The notes: a model not told the origin generated them from the sequence alone. A stretch of 64,000 bases of DNA from Streptococcus cuniculipharyngis (GCF_007859195.1 NZ_VOHL01000001.1:1-64000), one strand, 5' to 3'. Positions 26,069 to 34,468 are shown, counted from the stretch's first letter. A program made the numbers and translations.

Positions 26069-26809
26069 ATGTTTTATGCCTATCTTCGAGGTCTGGTAGT
26101 GTTTTTACTGTGGATTATCAATGGCAATGTCCACTATCATAATCAGGACAAGATTCCTGACCAGGATGAAAATTATATCTTAGTTGCCCCCCATAGGACT
26201 TGGTGGGACCCTGTCTATATGGCTTTTGCCGCCCGACCTAAACAGTTTATTTTCATGGCTAAGAAAGAATTGTTTACCAATCGGATTTTTGGTTGGTGGA
26301 TCCGTATGTGTGGAGCCTTTCCGATTGATCGTGACAATCCAGGCCAAGAAGCCATTCGCTACCCTGTCAATATGCTGAAAAAAAGCCAACGCTCGCTGAT
26401 TATGTTCCCTAGTGGTAGTCGTCATTCCAGTGATGTTAAGGGGGGGGTAGCTGTGATTGCCAAGATGGCTAAGGTTCGGATTATGCCTTCGGCCTATCTG
26501 GGACCTTTGTCGATCAAAGGGCTTTTATCTCGTGAGCGGATTGACATGAACTTTGGTGCCCCTATTGATATTTCAGATATTAAGCGGATGGATAATGCAG
26601 GGGTGGAAGAGGTTGCCAGACGGATTCAAGAGGCCTTTGACCAACTAGATGAGGAAAATCAAAGCTACCATAATGCTAAAAAACCAAGTGTTTTTTGGTA
26701 TCTTGTTCGCATTCCAGCAGCCTTAGTGGCTATTGTCTTGGTTATTTTGACCTTGATGTTTAGTTGGCTAGCTAGTTTCGTTTGGGATCCTGATAAACAC
26801 CGCAAGTAA
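26069..26809 (+). CDS. plsC: 1-acyl-sn-glycerol-3-phosphate acyltransferase
   Basis: PlsC adds the second acyl chain in phosphatidic acid synthesis at the membrane. The 246 residues contain the acyltransferase motif HRTWWD (Hx4D, near 43-48), FPSGSRHSS near 111-119, and a hydrophobic C-terminal segment (PAALVAIVLVILTLMFSWLA). The N-terminal GLVVFLLWIIN is a second membrane contact. A run of eight G (26440-26447) codes K-G-G-V in the middle of the gene and may be prone to slippage. Terminators follow, so it is monocistronic. Confidence 0.92.
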   Translation: MFYAYLRGLVVFLLWIINGNVHYHNQDKIPDQDENYILVAPHRTWWDPVYMAFAARPKQFIFMAKKELFTNRIFGWWIRMCGAFPIDRDNPGQEAIRYPVNMLKKSQRSLIMFPSGSRHSSDVKGGVAVIAKMAKVRIMPSAYLGPLSIKGLLSRERIDMNFGAPIDISDIKRMDNAGVEEVARRIQEAFDQLDEENQSYHNAKKPSVFWYLVRIPAALVAIVLVILTLMFSWLASFVWDPDKHRK

Positions 26810-26844
26810 ACTGCCTGTAATCACTTGCCTAATCATCAGGCAGT
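26810..26844 (+). terminator. Hairpin behind plsC
   Basis: ACTGCCTG (26810-26817) pairs with CAGGCAGT (26837-26844) across a 19-base loop. The T tract is weak; the stronger terminator follows at 26860. Confidence 0.45.
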
Positions 26845-26859
26845 CTTAATAGCATATCA

Positions 26860-26886
26860 GAGGATTTTATGAAAATCCTCTTTTTG
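26860..26886 (+). terminator. Terminator upstream of comEA
   Basis: GAGGATTTT and AAAATCCTC form a 9-pair stem with an ATG loop and are followed by TTTTTG. It isolates the competence operon from plsC read-through. Confidence 0.85.
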
Positions 26887-26896
26887 TGTGGTCAAT

Positions 26897-26904
26897 TACG
26901 AATA
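26897..26904 (+). promoter_or_regulatory. Cin-box (SigX/ComX promoter element)
   Basis: TACGAATA, the exact streptococcal combox, lies 42 bases ahead of the comEA ATG, behind a T-rich stretch. It is the promoter element used by the competence sigma factor SigX. Confidence 0.92.
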
Positions 26905-26938
26905 AAAAGATAAGCAGGGATGTTTAGAGGAGGTCATG

Positions 26939-27586
26939 ATGGAAGAAGTCTTAGCACAAATTAGAGAACGGAAGCTAGTTGTCGGAGGTTTACTGGGCCT
27001 TGTGGCCCTGGTCTTTATCTATCTTAGCTTTTTACAAACCGACAAACCTAGTGAATCAGAACTTTTAAACTCGGCAAGTTCCTCTTTGGTAAGCCAGTCG
27101 ACAGCTCAGGAAGATTATCCCTCTTCAAGCAAGGAGGAGGCTGACTTGGTCGTTGATGTTAAGGGGGCTGTGCAAAAGGAAGGGGTTTACCAGTTACCAG
27201 CAGGGAGCAGAGTTGATGATGCCATCAGATTGGCAGGTGGTTTAACAGAAACAGCTGATAAAAAGTCCATCAATTTAGCTCAAAAATTGAGTGACGGCAG
27301 TGTGGTTTATGTGGCTAGCCAAGGAGAAAATATCAGTGTGATTTCTACCTCTTCAGCTACCAATCCATCAGACACGAGTGGGGTAGGAACTGGTAAGGTT
27401 AATATTAATCGGGCCAGTGTTAGTGAACTGCAAACCATTTCAGGGATTGGTGCCAAACGGGCTCAAGACATCATTGATTATCGGGAAAGCAGTGGCTTCT
27501 TTAAGTCTGTCGAAGACTTGCAGAAGGTTTCAGGGATTGGTCAAAAGACCTTTGACAAGATTAAGGAGATGATTACCGTTGACTAG
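26939..27586 (+). CDS. comEA: Competence protein ComEA, DNA receptor
   Basis: ComEA is the membrane-anchored receptor that holds double-stranded DNA during transformation. After one membrane span (about 13-33) and a Ser-rich linker come an SLBB domain (VDVKGAVQKEGVYQLPAGS, near 71-89) and a C-terminal helix-hairpin-helix domain with two G-I-G motifs (ISGIGAKRAQDI and VSGIGQKTFDKI). ATG 26939 is preferred over 26936 because the AGGAGG site needs five bases of spacing. It is the first gene of the cin-box operon and overlaps comEC. Confidence 0.95.
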   Translation: MEEVLAQIRERKLVVGGLLGLVALVFIYLSFLQTDKPSESELLNSASSSLVSQSTAQEDYPSSSKEEADLVVDVKGAVQKEGVYQLPAGSRVDDAIRLAGGLTETADKKSINLAQKLSDGSVVYVASQGENISVISTSSATNPSDTSGVGTGKVNINRASVSELQTISGIGAKRAQDIIDYRESSGFFKSVEDLQKVSGIGQKTFDKIKEMITVD

Positions 27587-29810
27587 GTTTTTTCCCCTAC
27601 CACCGATTTATTTGGCGGTTTTATCAGCCCTGCTCTATTTTTCTTTGGTTTATCGGCAGTTGCCCATTCTAATCTTCTTGGCTGTCACTTTGGCAGCCTT
27701 ATTTTGCCAGTATTCCAAGAAAATTATCGGTCAAGTGCTTGTCTATTTGACAGCTTTGACCATCTTTTTGACGGGTCACTTTCAGCAAATGGAGCAGGCT
27801 TACCAAACAGCCCCTGAGACTATCAGAACTATTCAGTTAATTCCTGATACCATTAGCATTAATGGGGATCGTTTGAGTTTTCAAGGAAGATCTGCGGGGC
27901 GTCGCTACCAGGTCTTTTATCGGCTAGCTTCTGAGCAAGAACGTGATTATTTTGCTAATCTAGACCAGGTTGTCAGCTTGCAGGGAGAGATTAGGCTAAT
28001 TGAGGCAGCAGAGCAAGGCAATTTTTCTGGTTTTAATTATAGGGAATATTTGAAAAATCAAGGGATTTATCGCTTGGCCCAGCTAGAGCGATTGCAGGCT
28101 ATTGAGCCAGTTCAATCGTTAAGTTTTCTTGATTACTTAGCTCAGTGGCGACGACAGGCTATTTTACAGGCAAAAACACGATTTCCTGCTCCTATGAGCC
28201 ACTACATGACAGGCTTGTTGTTCGGTTACTTGGATAAGGACTTCGCAGATATGAGTGACCGGTATGCTGACTTGGGCATTATTCATCTTTTTGCCTTGTC
28301 AGGGATGCAGGTTGGCTTTTTTCTCACTCATTTCCGGAAAATTTTCCTGCGTTTGGGTTTGCGTCAGGATGTGGTAGATGGCATGCAAGTTCCTTTTTCT
28401 CTTTTTTATGCAGGACTGACCGGTTTTTCCATTTCCGTCATTCGTAGCTTAATCCAAGCGTTCTTGGGGCGATATGGTATTAAAGGAGTCAATAATTTTG
28501 CGGTGACCTTTTTGATTTGTTTGTTTATCCTGCCTAATTTTTTATTGACAGTCGGAGGGGTGCTTAGTTTTGCCTATGCTTTTGTCATCAGCATGATGGA
28601 CTTTAGTCACCTGTCAGGTTACCGACAAAAATTAGCAGAGGGCTTAACCCTAACCCTAGGGATTTTGCCCTTATTGTTGGCTTATTTTTCAGTTTTTCAG
28701 CCCTGGTCTGTGGTTTTGACAACCTTATTTTCACTTTGTTTTGACTACTTGTTTCTTCCCTTACTATCAGTTGCCTTTCTCTTGTCCCCAATCTTAGCTC
28801 TGACTTTCTTTAATCCTTTGTTCATTTTTGTGGAAAATCTAGTCAAGGGAACGGGCGGTCTTTTGAGTAAGCCCTTGATTTTAGGCCAAGCAACTGGTTT
28901 AATGCTCGTATTACTTTTGCTTTGTTTGACGGTCTTATATGATTACTACCAGAATAAGAAGGTTTTGGTCAGTCTGGTTGCTTGTTTAGCTCTGCTATTT
29001 ACCCTTGTAAAGCATCCCTTGACCAATGAAGTGACCATGTTAGATGTGGGGCAAGGAGATAGCCTGCTTTTGCGGGATATGCGTGGCAAAACCATCCTGT
29101 TGGATATTGGTGGTCGTTTGGAAATTGGTCAGAAAGAGGCTTGGCGTCAGGGAGTGACAGCGAGCAATGCCCAGCGGAGCCTAATTCCTTATCTGAAGAG
29201 TAGGGGCATTGGACGGATCAATCAGCTTGTCATTAGTCATGCTCATGCTGATCACATGGGGGATTTGGAAGTATTGGTCAAGGAAATAAGGGTTGATGAG
29301 ATTTTGGTTAGCCAGGGGGCCTTGACCAAGACCAGTTTTGTCAACCGCCTACAAGCTCTGAACATTAAGGTTAGGACAGTTAGGGCAGGGGATTCTCTGT
29401 CTATTATGGGGAGTCGTCTTCAGGTTCTCTCACCTCTTGGGGTGGGTGATGGCGGCAATGATGATTCCCTTGTCCTTTATGGTCGCTTGCTAGGTCTAAA
29501 TTTTCTCTTTACAGGGGATTTAGAGGCAAAAGGAGAGGAAGATTTGTTGGCAAGCTATTCTAACCTACCAGTTGATGTGCTTAAGGTAGGACATCATGGG
29601 AGTAGAGGGTCGTCGTCAGCTGCCTTTTTAGAAAGAATTCAGCCCAAGTTAGCTCTCATTTCTGTGGGCCAGAACAACCGTTACCAACACCCTCATCAAG
29701 AGGCTCTGGCACGTTTGCAAAAACAAGGCATTAGGATTTATCGGACAGATCAAGATGGGGCCATTCGTTTTTCTGGTCAACGAACCTGGCAGTTGGAAAC
29801 AGTTAGGTAA
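27579..29810 (+). CDS. comEC: Competence protein ComEC/Rec2, DNA uptake channel
   Basis: ComEC forms the channel that brings single-stranded DNA into the cell. The 743 residues comprise an N-terminal DUF4131 part, a multi-span competence domain (about 180-470) with FALSGMQVGFF, and a C-terminal metallo-beta-lactamase-like domain with MLDVGQGDSLL and HAHADHMGD. The start is TTG 27579, overlapping the comEA stop by eight bases, with AAGGAG ten bases upstream. The gene is full-length, so the uptake machinery in this window looks intact. Confidence 0.95.
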   Translation: MTRFFPLPPIYLAVLSALLYFSLVYRQLPILIFLAVTLAALFCQYSKKIIGQVLVYLTALTIFLTGHFQQMEQAYQTAPETIRTIQLIPDTISINGDRLSFQGRSAGRRYQVFYRLASEQERDYFANLDQVVSLQGEIRLIEAAEQGNFSGFNYREYLKNQGIYRLAQLERLQAIEPVQSLSFLDYLAQWRRQAILQAKTRFPAPMSHYMTGLLFGYLDKDFADMSDRYADLGIIHLFALSGMQVGFFLTHFRKIFLRLGLRQDVVDGMQVPFSLFYAGLTGFSISVIRSLIQAFLGRYGIKGVNNFAVTFLICLFILPNFLLTVGGVLSFAYAFVISMMDFSHLSGYRQKLAEGLTLTLGILPLLLAYFSVFQPWSVVLTTLFSLCFDYLFLPLLSVAFLLSPILALTFFNPLFIFVENLVKGTGGLLSKPLILGQATGLMLVLLLLCLTVLYDYYQNKKVLVSLVACLALLFTLVKHPLTNEVTMLDVGQGDSLLLRDMRGKTILLDIGGRLEIGQKEAWRQGVTASNAQRSLIPYLKSRGIGRINQLVISHAHADHMGDLEVLVKEIRVDEILVSQGALTKTSFVNRLQALNIKVRTVRAGDSLSIMGSRLQVLSPLGVGDGGNDDSLVLYGRLLGLNFLFTGDLEAKGEEDLLASYSNLPVDVLKVGHHGSRGSSSAAFLERIQPKLALISVGQNNRYQHPHQEALARLQKQGIRIYRTDQDGAIRFSGQRTWQLETVR

Positions 29811-29885
29811 GGCCAATCCCTTTTCTTTTAAGCTTAGGTATGGTAAACTAATAACCTAATTTATTGTAATTATAAGGAGTTTATC

Positions 29886-30329
29886 ATGTTAAAAGCAATG
29901 GAAGTTTATCTGGTTACCAATGGTGACGGCTTAGAGGCGATTGAATTTTATAAGGAAGCCTTGGGAGCAAGTGTGGAACAAGTCACTCTTTATAAGGACT
30001 TTATGCCAGATTGTCCTGCTGAACTTGAAAATTTTGTCATGAATGCCCAATTCCGTCTGAATGGTCAACGCTTTATGTTATCAGACAACAATCCTGAAAT
30101 GCCTTATACTGTCGGTGACAATATTACAGTTGCTCTAGTGACAGATGATGCAGAAACAGCGACTGACCTCTACCAAAAACTATCGGTGGATGCCAAGGCC
30201 ATTCATCTGGAACTTCAAGCAACCCCTTGGTCGCCTGCCTATGGTAATATAACGGATAAATTTGGTATTACTTGGCAAATCAATGCTGAAGTGGCTGACC
30301 ATGGTCAAGAATTCTACGCAGACAAATAA
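29886..30329 (+). CDS. PhnB-like VOC family protein
   Basis: The 147-residue protein belongs to the vicinal-oxygen-chelate superfamily, PhnB-like branch, with two beta-alpha-beta modules: YLVTNGDGLEAIEFYKEAL near 8-26, then RFMLSDNNPEM near 59-69, and WSPAYGNITDKFGITWQI near the end. No activity is established for close relatives. TATAAGGAG-like ribosome site AAGGAG precedes the ATG, and an extended -10 TGG-TAAACT lies near 29840. It stands alone between comEC and a convergent hydrolase. Confidence 0.75.
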   Translation: MLKAMEVYLVTNGDGLEAIEFYKEALGASVEQVTLYKDFMPDCPAELENFVMNAQFRLNGQRFMLSDNNPEMPYTVGDNITVALVTDDAETATDLYQKLSVDAKAIHLELQATPWSPAYGNITDKFGITWQINAEVADHGQEFYADK

Positions 30330-30330
30330 G

Positions 30331-30364
30331 AAAATCCCTAGCCAATTTGGCTAAGGATTTTTTC
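30331..30364. terminator. Terminator behind the VOC gene
   Basis: AAAATCC-C-TAGCCA pairs with TGGCTA-A-GGATTTT around an ATT loop, with one C-A mismatch, followed by T. It can also serve the convergent hydrolase gene. Confidence 0.8.
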
Positions 30365-30406
30365 TTGGTGACAGCAGCCAAAGCCAAGAAAATGAGTTCT
30401 TGCTTG

Positions 30407-31360
30407 TCATTGTCTGCTATTTTGTATCAGAAATTCTGTTAGAGCAGGAAGAGCGATTTGATTAAAAGCTTGGTCAATCCAGTGTTGTCCTTCTGGAACA
30501 GTTACCAATGTGGCCTGAGGGAAGAGGTTACTCGCTTCTTGAGCATAGCTATAGGGAACAACCTGATCATCGGTTCCTTGAATGATCAGGACAGGCTGGT
30601 TGACAGCTTGCATTTTTTGTTTGATATCAATGGTTAAGGCATCGGTCAGATAAATACTGCCTAGTTGGGCATTACGGTGGCTGATGATAGCTGGTAGTTG
30701 GTCTGGACTAGCTACCCCAAGCTGATTATAGGTTTCCTTGACATCATCAAAGAGGACGAAGGCGGGGAATATGAGGAGGAGTTTGCTAATCTTTTGGGGA
30801 TTGTCAGCGGCATAGAGGGTGGAAACCACCCCGCCTTGGCTGACACCGAGGAGACTGATATTCCTGGTGTCAATAAAGGACTCTTGGCTGAGTTTATTGA
30901 CCACAGCCGCTAGGTCCGCCTCTTGGGTCAAGACAGACATGTTTAGCATGTCTGTACCCCCACTTCTGGAACGCGTGCTACCGCCGTAGAAATCAAAGCT
31001 ATAAACCACATAACCTAGTTTGGCAAGATATTGGGCATAGTCATCATACATGTCCAAGGTGTTGTTAAAACCATGGGCAATAATGACCAGTGGTCGTTTT
31101 TCTTGTTTGAAGGTTTTGGGGGCTGTCAACTTGCCGTAAAGAGTGATTTGTTCCCGGTCAACGGTATAGGTCTCGTTCTCAAGCTCTTGACTGGGTTTGG
31201 GAGCGACAGAAGGGGTGCTTGTTGCTAGCGAGTTTTTTGTACTGGTCAGATTAGCTTGCTCAGTGCTTGGTTGGGTCTTGACTTGGACATGGGCTTGTAA
31301 AAAGAGCCAAACCAATCCCAGGAAAAGCAGGGCAATCAGTAAATAGAGGTATTTTTTCAT
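30407..31360 (-). CDS. Membrane-anchored alpha/beta hydrolase
   Basis: The 317-residue protein has an N-terminal hydrophobic anchor (about 4-22) and a Ser/Thr-rich linker, so the enzyme faces outward. The hydrolase fold shows HGFNNTLD at the oxyanion position near 96-103, the nucleophile elbow GVSQGG near 172-177, an Asp in GTDDQVVP and the catalytic His in EGQHWID near 290. It resembles the peptidase S9/acyl-esterase-like group (DUF). Substrate unknown. The gene is divergent from holA. Confidence 0.75.
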   Translation of the reverse strand: MKKYLYLLIALLFLGLVWLFLQAHVQVKTQPSTEQANLTSTKNSLATSTPSVAPKPSQELENETYTVDREQITLYGKLTAPKTFKQEKRPLVIIAHGFNNTLDMYDDYAQYLAKLGYVVYSFDFYGGSTRSRSGGTDMLNMSVLTQEADLAAVVNKLSQESFIDTRNISLLGVSQGGVVSTLYAADNPQKISKLLLIFPAFVLFDDVKETYNQLGVASPDQLPAIISHRNAQLGSIYLTDALTIDIKQKMQAVNQPVLIIQGTDDQVVPYSYAQEASNLFPQATLVTVPEGQHWIDQAFNQIALPALTEFLIQNSRQ

Positions 31361-31387
31361 GATTTTCTCCTAGGGATACTTACTGCT

Positions 31388-31411
31388 ATTATACCAAATT
31401 TTTGATATAAT
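31388..31411. promoter_or_regulatory. Divergent promoters of the hydrolase gene and holA
   Basis: Leftward, TGG-TATAAT is an extended -10 whose hexamer is 31388-31393. Rightward, TGA-TATAAT has its hexamer at 31406-31411. The rightward -10 ends only six bases before the holA ATG, so transcription should begin at or next to the start codon. Confidence 0.6.
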
Positions 31412-31417
31412 AAATAC

Positions 31418-32458
31418 ATGATTGTGATAGAAACAGTAAAGCAATTAAGTCGAGCGACCTTACCGCAGATTTTAGTGCTAGCAGGCGATGATAGTGGGCA
31501 ATACCGTGACAGCAAGTCAGCTTTGTTTGAGGCGGTTGGTTTTGATCCCAGTGATTTGACCTATTCCTATTTTGACCTGGAAGAAAGCAGTTTTGAAGAG
31601 GCAGCCCTAGATTTGGAAAGCTTGCCCTTTTTTGCGGATGAAAAAGTGGTTATATTGGATAATTTGAGTGATATTACCACTGATAAGAAAAAGGTTTTAG
31701 ATGATGCACAACTTAAACAATTTGAGGATTATCTCCTCCAACCAGTAGCTAGCACTCGCTTGATTATTTGTGCCCCAGGGAAGTTGGATGGGAAACGTCG
31801 TCTCGTCAAATTGCTCAAGCGAGATGCCTTGGTATTGGAAGCCAATAGCTTAAAGGAACAGGAATTACGACAGTATCTGGAAAGACTGGCTCAAAAGCGA
31901 CAATTGACTTTTGCAGCAGGGGCCTTGGAGGATTTATTAATAAAATCGAATTTTGATTTTAGTGAGAGCCTCAAAAATTTGGCCTTCTTAGAGACTTATA
32001 AGGGAAGAGAAGTCATTGAACAGGCAGATATTATCGAAGCGATTCCAAAGAGCTTGCAGGATAATATCTTTGATTTGACGCAATATGTCTTAACCGGCAA
32101 GCTAGCAGAGGCACGAGAGCTCAGTCGTGATTTGAGTTTACAAGGTGAGGACGTGATTAAGCTGCTGGCTATTATGTTGGGGCAACTTCGTTTTTGGTTA
32201 CAGGTCAAACTTTTGGCCCAGGCCAATAAGTCAGAAGCTCAGCTGGTGGCTGACTTGTCAGATTACCTTGGACGACGCGTCAATCCTTATCAAGTCAAAT
32301 TTGCCTTGCGGGATTCTAAAGCCTTGTCACTGGCCTTTCTCAAAAAAGCCCTAGTCATTTTAATTGATACGGATTATCAAATCAAGACTGGCCGTTATGA
32401 CAAAGATTATCTTTTTGATTTGGCCCTCTTAAAATTAACCTATGAGAAAAACGGTTAA
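31418..32458 (+). CDS. holA: DNA polymerase III subunit delta
   Basis: HolA is the clamp-loader subunit that opens the beta clamp. The 346 residues start MIVIETVKQLSRATLP and continue with VLAGDDSGQYRDSKSAL, DLESLPFFADEKVVILDN and CAPGKLDGKRRLVKLLKR, which are hallmark stretches of streptococcal HolA; family alignment thus supports ATG 31418. There is no Shine-Dalgarno sequence and almost no leader, consistent with leaderless translation. sodA follows on the same strand with its own promoter. Confidence 0.93.
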   Translation: MIVIETVKQLSRATLPQILVLAGDDSGQYRDSKSALFEAVGFDPSDLTYSYFDLEESSFEEAALDLESLPFFADEKVVILDNLSDITTDKKKVLDDAQLKQFEDYLLQPVASTRLIICAPGKLDGKRRLVKLLKRDALVLEANSLKEQELRQYLERLAQKRQLTFAAGALEDLLIKSNFDFSESLKNLAFLETYKGREVIEQADIIEAIPKSLQDNIFDLTQYVLTGKLAEARELSRDLSLQGEDVIKLLAIMLGQLRFWLQVKLLAQANKSEAQLVADLSDYLGRRVNPYQVKFALRDSKALSLAFLKKALVILIDTDYQIKTGRYDKDYLFDLALLKLTYEKNG

Positions 32459-32463
32459 AATAG

Positions 32464-32492
32464 TTGTCAAAAGTGAGATTTTTCGGTAGTAT
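32464..32492 (+). promoter_or_regulatory. sodA promoter
   Basis: TTGTCA (32464-32469) and TAGTAT (32487-32492) are spaced by 17 bases, 34 bases ahead of the sodA start. Confidence 0.7.
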
Positions 32493-32526
32493 GAAAGGGT
32501 AACTATAAAGAAAAGAGGACAGATTT

Positions 32527-33135
32527 ATGGCCATTATTTTACCAGATTTACCTTATGCTTACGACGCCTTGGAACCCTATATTGATGCAGAAACCATGAC
32601 TCTTCATCATGACAAGCACCATGCGACTTATGTGGCTAACGTCAATGCTGCTCTGGAAAAACACCCTGAAATTGGTGAAGATTTGGTGGCACTTCTGTCT
32701 GATGTGGACAGTATTCCGGCAGATATCCGCCAAGCAGTGATTAACAATGGTGGTGGTCATCTTAACCATGCCTTGTTCTGGGAACTCTTGTCGCCAGAGA
32801 AAACAAGCCCTTCAGCAAGCTTATTGGCAGAGCTTGAGGCGACCTTTGGTTCATTTGACGCCTTCAAAGAAGCCTTTACTGCGGCTGCCACTACCCGTTT
32901 TGGTTCAGGATGGGCCTGGTTGGTTGTCAATGCAGAAGGCAAGCTAGAAGTCATGTCAACTGGTAATCAGGATAGCCCAATCATGGATGGAAAACAACCT
33001 ATTTTGGGGCTAGATGTCTGGGAACATGCCTACTATCTCAATTACCGTAATGTTCGTCCAAACTACATCAAGGCCTTCTTTGATGTGATTAACTGGAACA
33101 AGGTTGATGAGCTTTACCAGGCTACTCAAGCTTAA
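32527..33135 (+). CDS. sodA: Superoxide dismutase (Mn/Fe)
   Basis: SodA converts superoxide to oxygen and peroxide in the cytoplasm. The 202 residues are full length. Metal ligands are visible: His27 in [10 protein letters not shown], His82 in HLNHALFW, and the C-terminal [13 protein letters not shown] carrying Asp and His. The context [14 protein letters not shown] and a Gly-Gln-rich segment fit the streptococcal manganese enzyme; Mn versus Fe cannot be proven from sequence. AAAGAGGA serves as ribosome site. It has its own promoter and terminator. Confidence 0.96.
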   Translation: MAIILPDLPYAYDALEPYIDAETMTLHHDKHHATYVANVNAALEKHPEIGEDLVALLSDVDSIPADIRQAVINNGGGHLNHALFWELLSPEKTSPSASLLAELEATFGSFDAFKEAFTAAATTRFGSGWAWLVVNAEGKLEVMSTGNQDSPIMDGKQPILGLDVWEHAYYLNYRNVRPNYIKAFFDVINWNKVDELYQATQA

Positions 33136-33147
33136 GAACACGTCAAG

Positions 33148-33175
33148 AAAAAAGCTGAACGTCTCAGCTTTTTTC
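33148..33175 (+). terminator. sodA terminator
   Basis: AAAAAAGCTGA (33148-33158) pairs with TCAGCTTTTTT (33164-33174) around ACGTC. Confidence 0.88.
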
Positions 33176-33207
33176 TGTGTAAATGATTGGAAAAAAGAAA
33201 GAAAATA

Positions 33208-33216
33208 TGGTATAAT
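33208..33216 (+). promoter_or_regulatory. Promoter of the serine-hydrolase gene
   Basis: TGG-TATAAT is an extended -10 ending nine bases before the first possible ATG (33226), so the mRNA leader would be only a few bases if that ATG is used. Confidence 0.6.
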
Positions 33217-33225
33217 GGCTATATT

Positions 33226-34272
33226 ATGAAAAGTATGAAAAAATTAGTTTTGGGATTGGTAACTGGTCTGCTCGTATCCCTTTTTATTGTTGTCTTGGGT
33301 CGAAGCTATGGTGGCTCTGTTAATCTTAAGCAATGGTTTACCAAAGAGGAAACAAAGGTTAGTCAGGACGAAACAAAACCTAAGATTATTCCGACTAATA
33401 AGAGTGCTAAAGCTAAAAAACAGGCAATGGCAGAAGATTTAGCGGTAATGGAATCTTATGGCCTGTATTATGATTATGCTAATTTGAGTTTAGAAGAGAC
33501 GGTTAAGGCTTACTTGGATGAATTTGGCATCGATCCTAAAGCTGTTGCCTTTTCCTACAAAAATATGGTGACAGGTGAAACTTTTGCCATGAATGATACC
33601 CAGTTGATGACAGCGGGTAGTACTTATAAATTACCACTTAATATGCTGATTGTTGATGCTGTGAATGACGGAAAACTGTCTATGGACAAGGCCTATGACA
33701 TCACCAAGACAGATTATGAGTATGAGGGAGAATACTTGGCTTATCGGGGTCAGTTCGGTGACGACATGACGATTTCAGAGATGCAAGAATATTCTTTGGT
33801 TTATTCTGAAAATACTCCAGCCCATGTGATGGCTGGGTTGTTGGGAGGCTTTAAGAAAGCTTATAGCCAGTTTGATCGTTACGGTCAATCTAAAGCTTCC
33901 GTCAAAACAATCCGTCTAGAAGGTAATAAAACAACAACGGACTATTACATCCAAGTGTTAGACTATCTTTGGAAGAACAAGGAAAAGTATGCGGCTATTT
34001 TAGACTTTCTAGATCAATCCTTCCCAGGGGAATACTACGAAACCTATCTACCAGGTTTACAAATTTATCAAAAACCCGGTTATGTCAGGGAAGCATTGAA
34101 TGTTGATGCCATTGTTGAAGAGCAAACCCCTTATATGGTTGCGATTTATACTGCTGGCCTTGGTGGGTCCAATGAGGAGACTGAGGAAATCAATCCTGAA
34201 GGTTATAATCAATTAGCCCAGCTAGCCTATGTCATTAACCAGTGGCATCGGGTCAATATGAACACAAACTAA
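33226..34272 (+). CDS. Membrane-anchored serine hydrolase of the class A beta-lactamase fold
   Basis: The 348-residue protein has an N-terminal membrane anchor (about 6-26) and a PF13354-type domain. The nucleophile motif STYK is at 132-135, S-x-N is SEN at 194-196, and KPG replaces KTG near the end, so the active-site framework is present. No signal for a secreted beta-lactamase is seen; streptococcal homologues are surface-anchored and unproven as beta-lactamases, and may be muropeptide enzymes. ATG 33226 or 33235 are both possible starts; neither has a ribosome site. Confidence 0.75.
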   Translation: MKSMKKLVLGLVTGLLVSLFIVVLGRSYGGSVNLKQWFTKEETKVSQDETKPKIIPTNKSAKAKKQAMAEDLAVMESYGLYYDYANLSLEETVKAYLDEFGIDPKAVAFSYKNMVTGETFAMNDTQLMTAGSTYKLPLNMLIVDAVNDGKLSMDKAYDITKTDYEYEGEYLAYRGQFGDDMTISEMQEYSLVYSENTPAHVMAGLLGGFKKAYSQFDRYGQSKASVKTIRLEGNKTTTDYYIQVLDYLWKNKEKYAAILDFLDQSFPGEYYETYLPGLQIYQKPGYVREALNVDAIVEEQTPYMVAIYTAGLGGSNEETEEINPEGYNQLAQLAYVINQWHRVNMNTN

Positions 34273-34284
34273 TACGAAAAATTT

Positions 34285-34312
34285 ATCTCTCGGTTTTGAC
34301 TGAGAGATTTTT
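34285..34312 (+). terminator. Terminator behind the serine-hydrolase gene
   Basis: ATCTCTCGG pairs with CTGAGAGAT (one G-T pair) around TTTTGA, followed by a T run. Confidence 0.8.
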
Positions 34313-34346
34313 ACTATCTAAAAATGATTAAAAATGAGCAAAATAG

Positions 34347-34468
34347 TTTACAAAATAGGGAGAGGGGTAGTATGATGAGATGTCCTAGATAAATTCAACT
34401 GACTCTGTTAGTCATAGTGGCAGAGAGAGATTTGAATGCTAGAGCTAATAAACGATTAAGGAGTTATC
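34347..34468 (+). promoter_or_regulatory. K+ channel gene promoter and structured leader
   Basis: TTTACA (34347-34352) and TATGAT (34371-34376) are 18 bases apart. The following leader of about 85 bases can fold: CTAG and ATTCAA near 34384-34398 face TTGAAT and CTAG near 34432-34441, enclosing a TGACT/AGTCA hairpin with loop CTGTT. A good AAGGAG site precedes the ATG. Whether the fold is regulatory is open. Confidence 0.5.

Noticed and set aside
33226..34272. A true secreted beta-lactamase resistance gene
   Set aside because: It is membrane-anchored, has KPG in place of KTG and no obvious class A omega loop; chromosomal homologues in streptococci are not known resistance determinants.
34377..34468. 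A ydaO-type c-di-AMP riboswitch on the K+ channel gene
   Set aside because: The leader is too short and I could not find the conserved core motifs.
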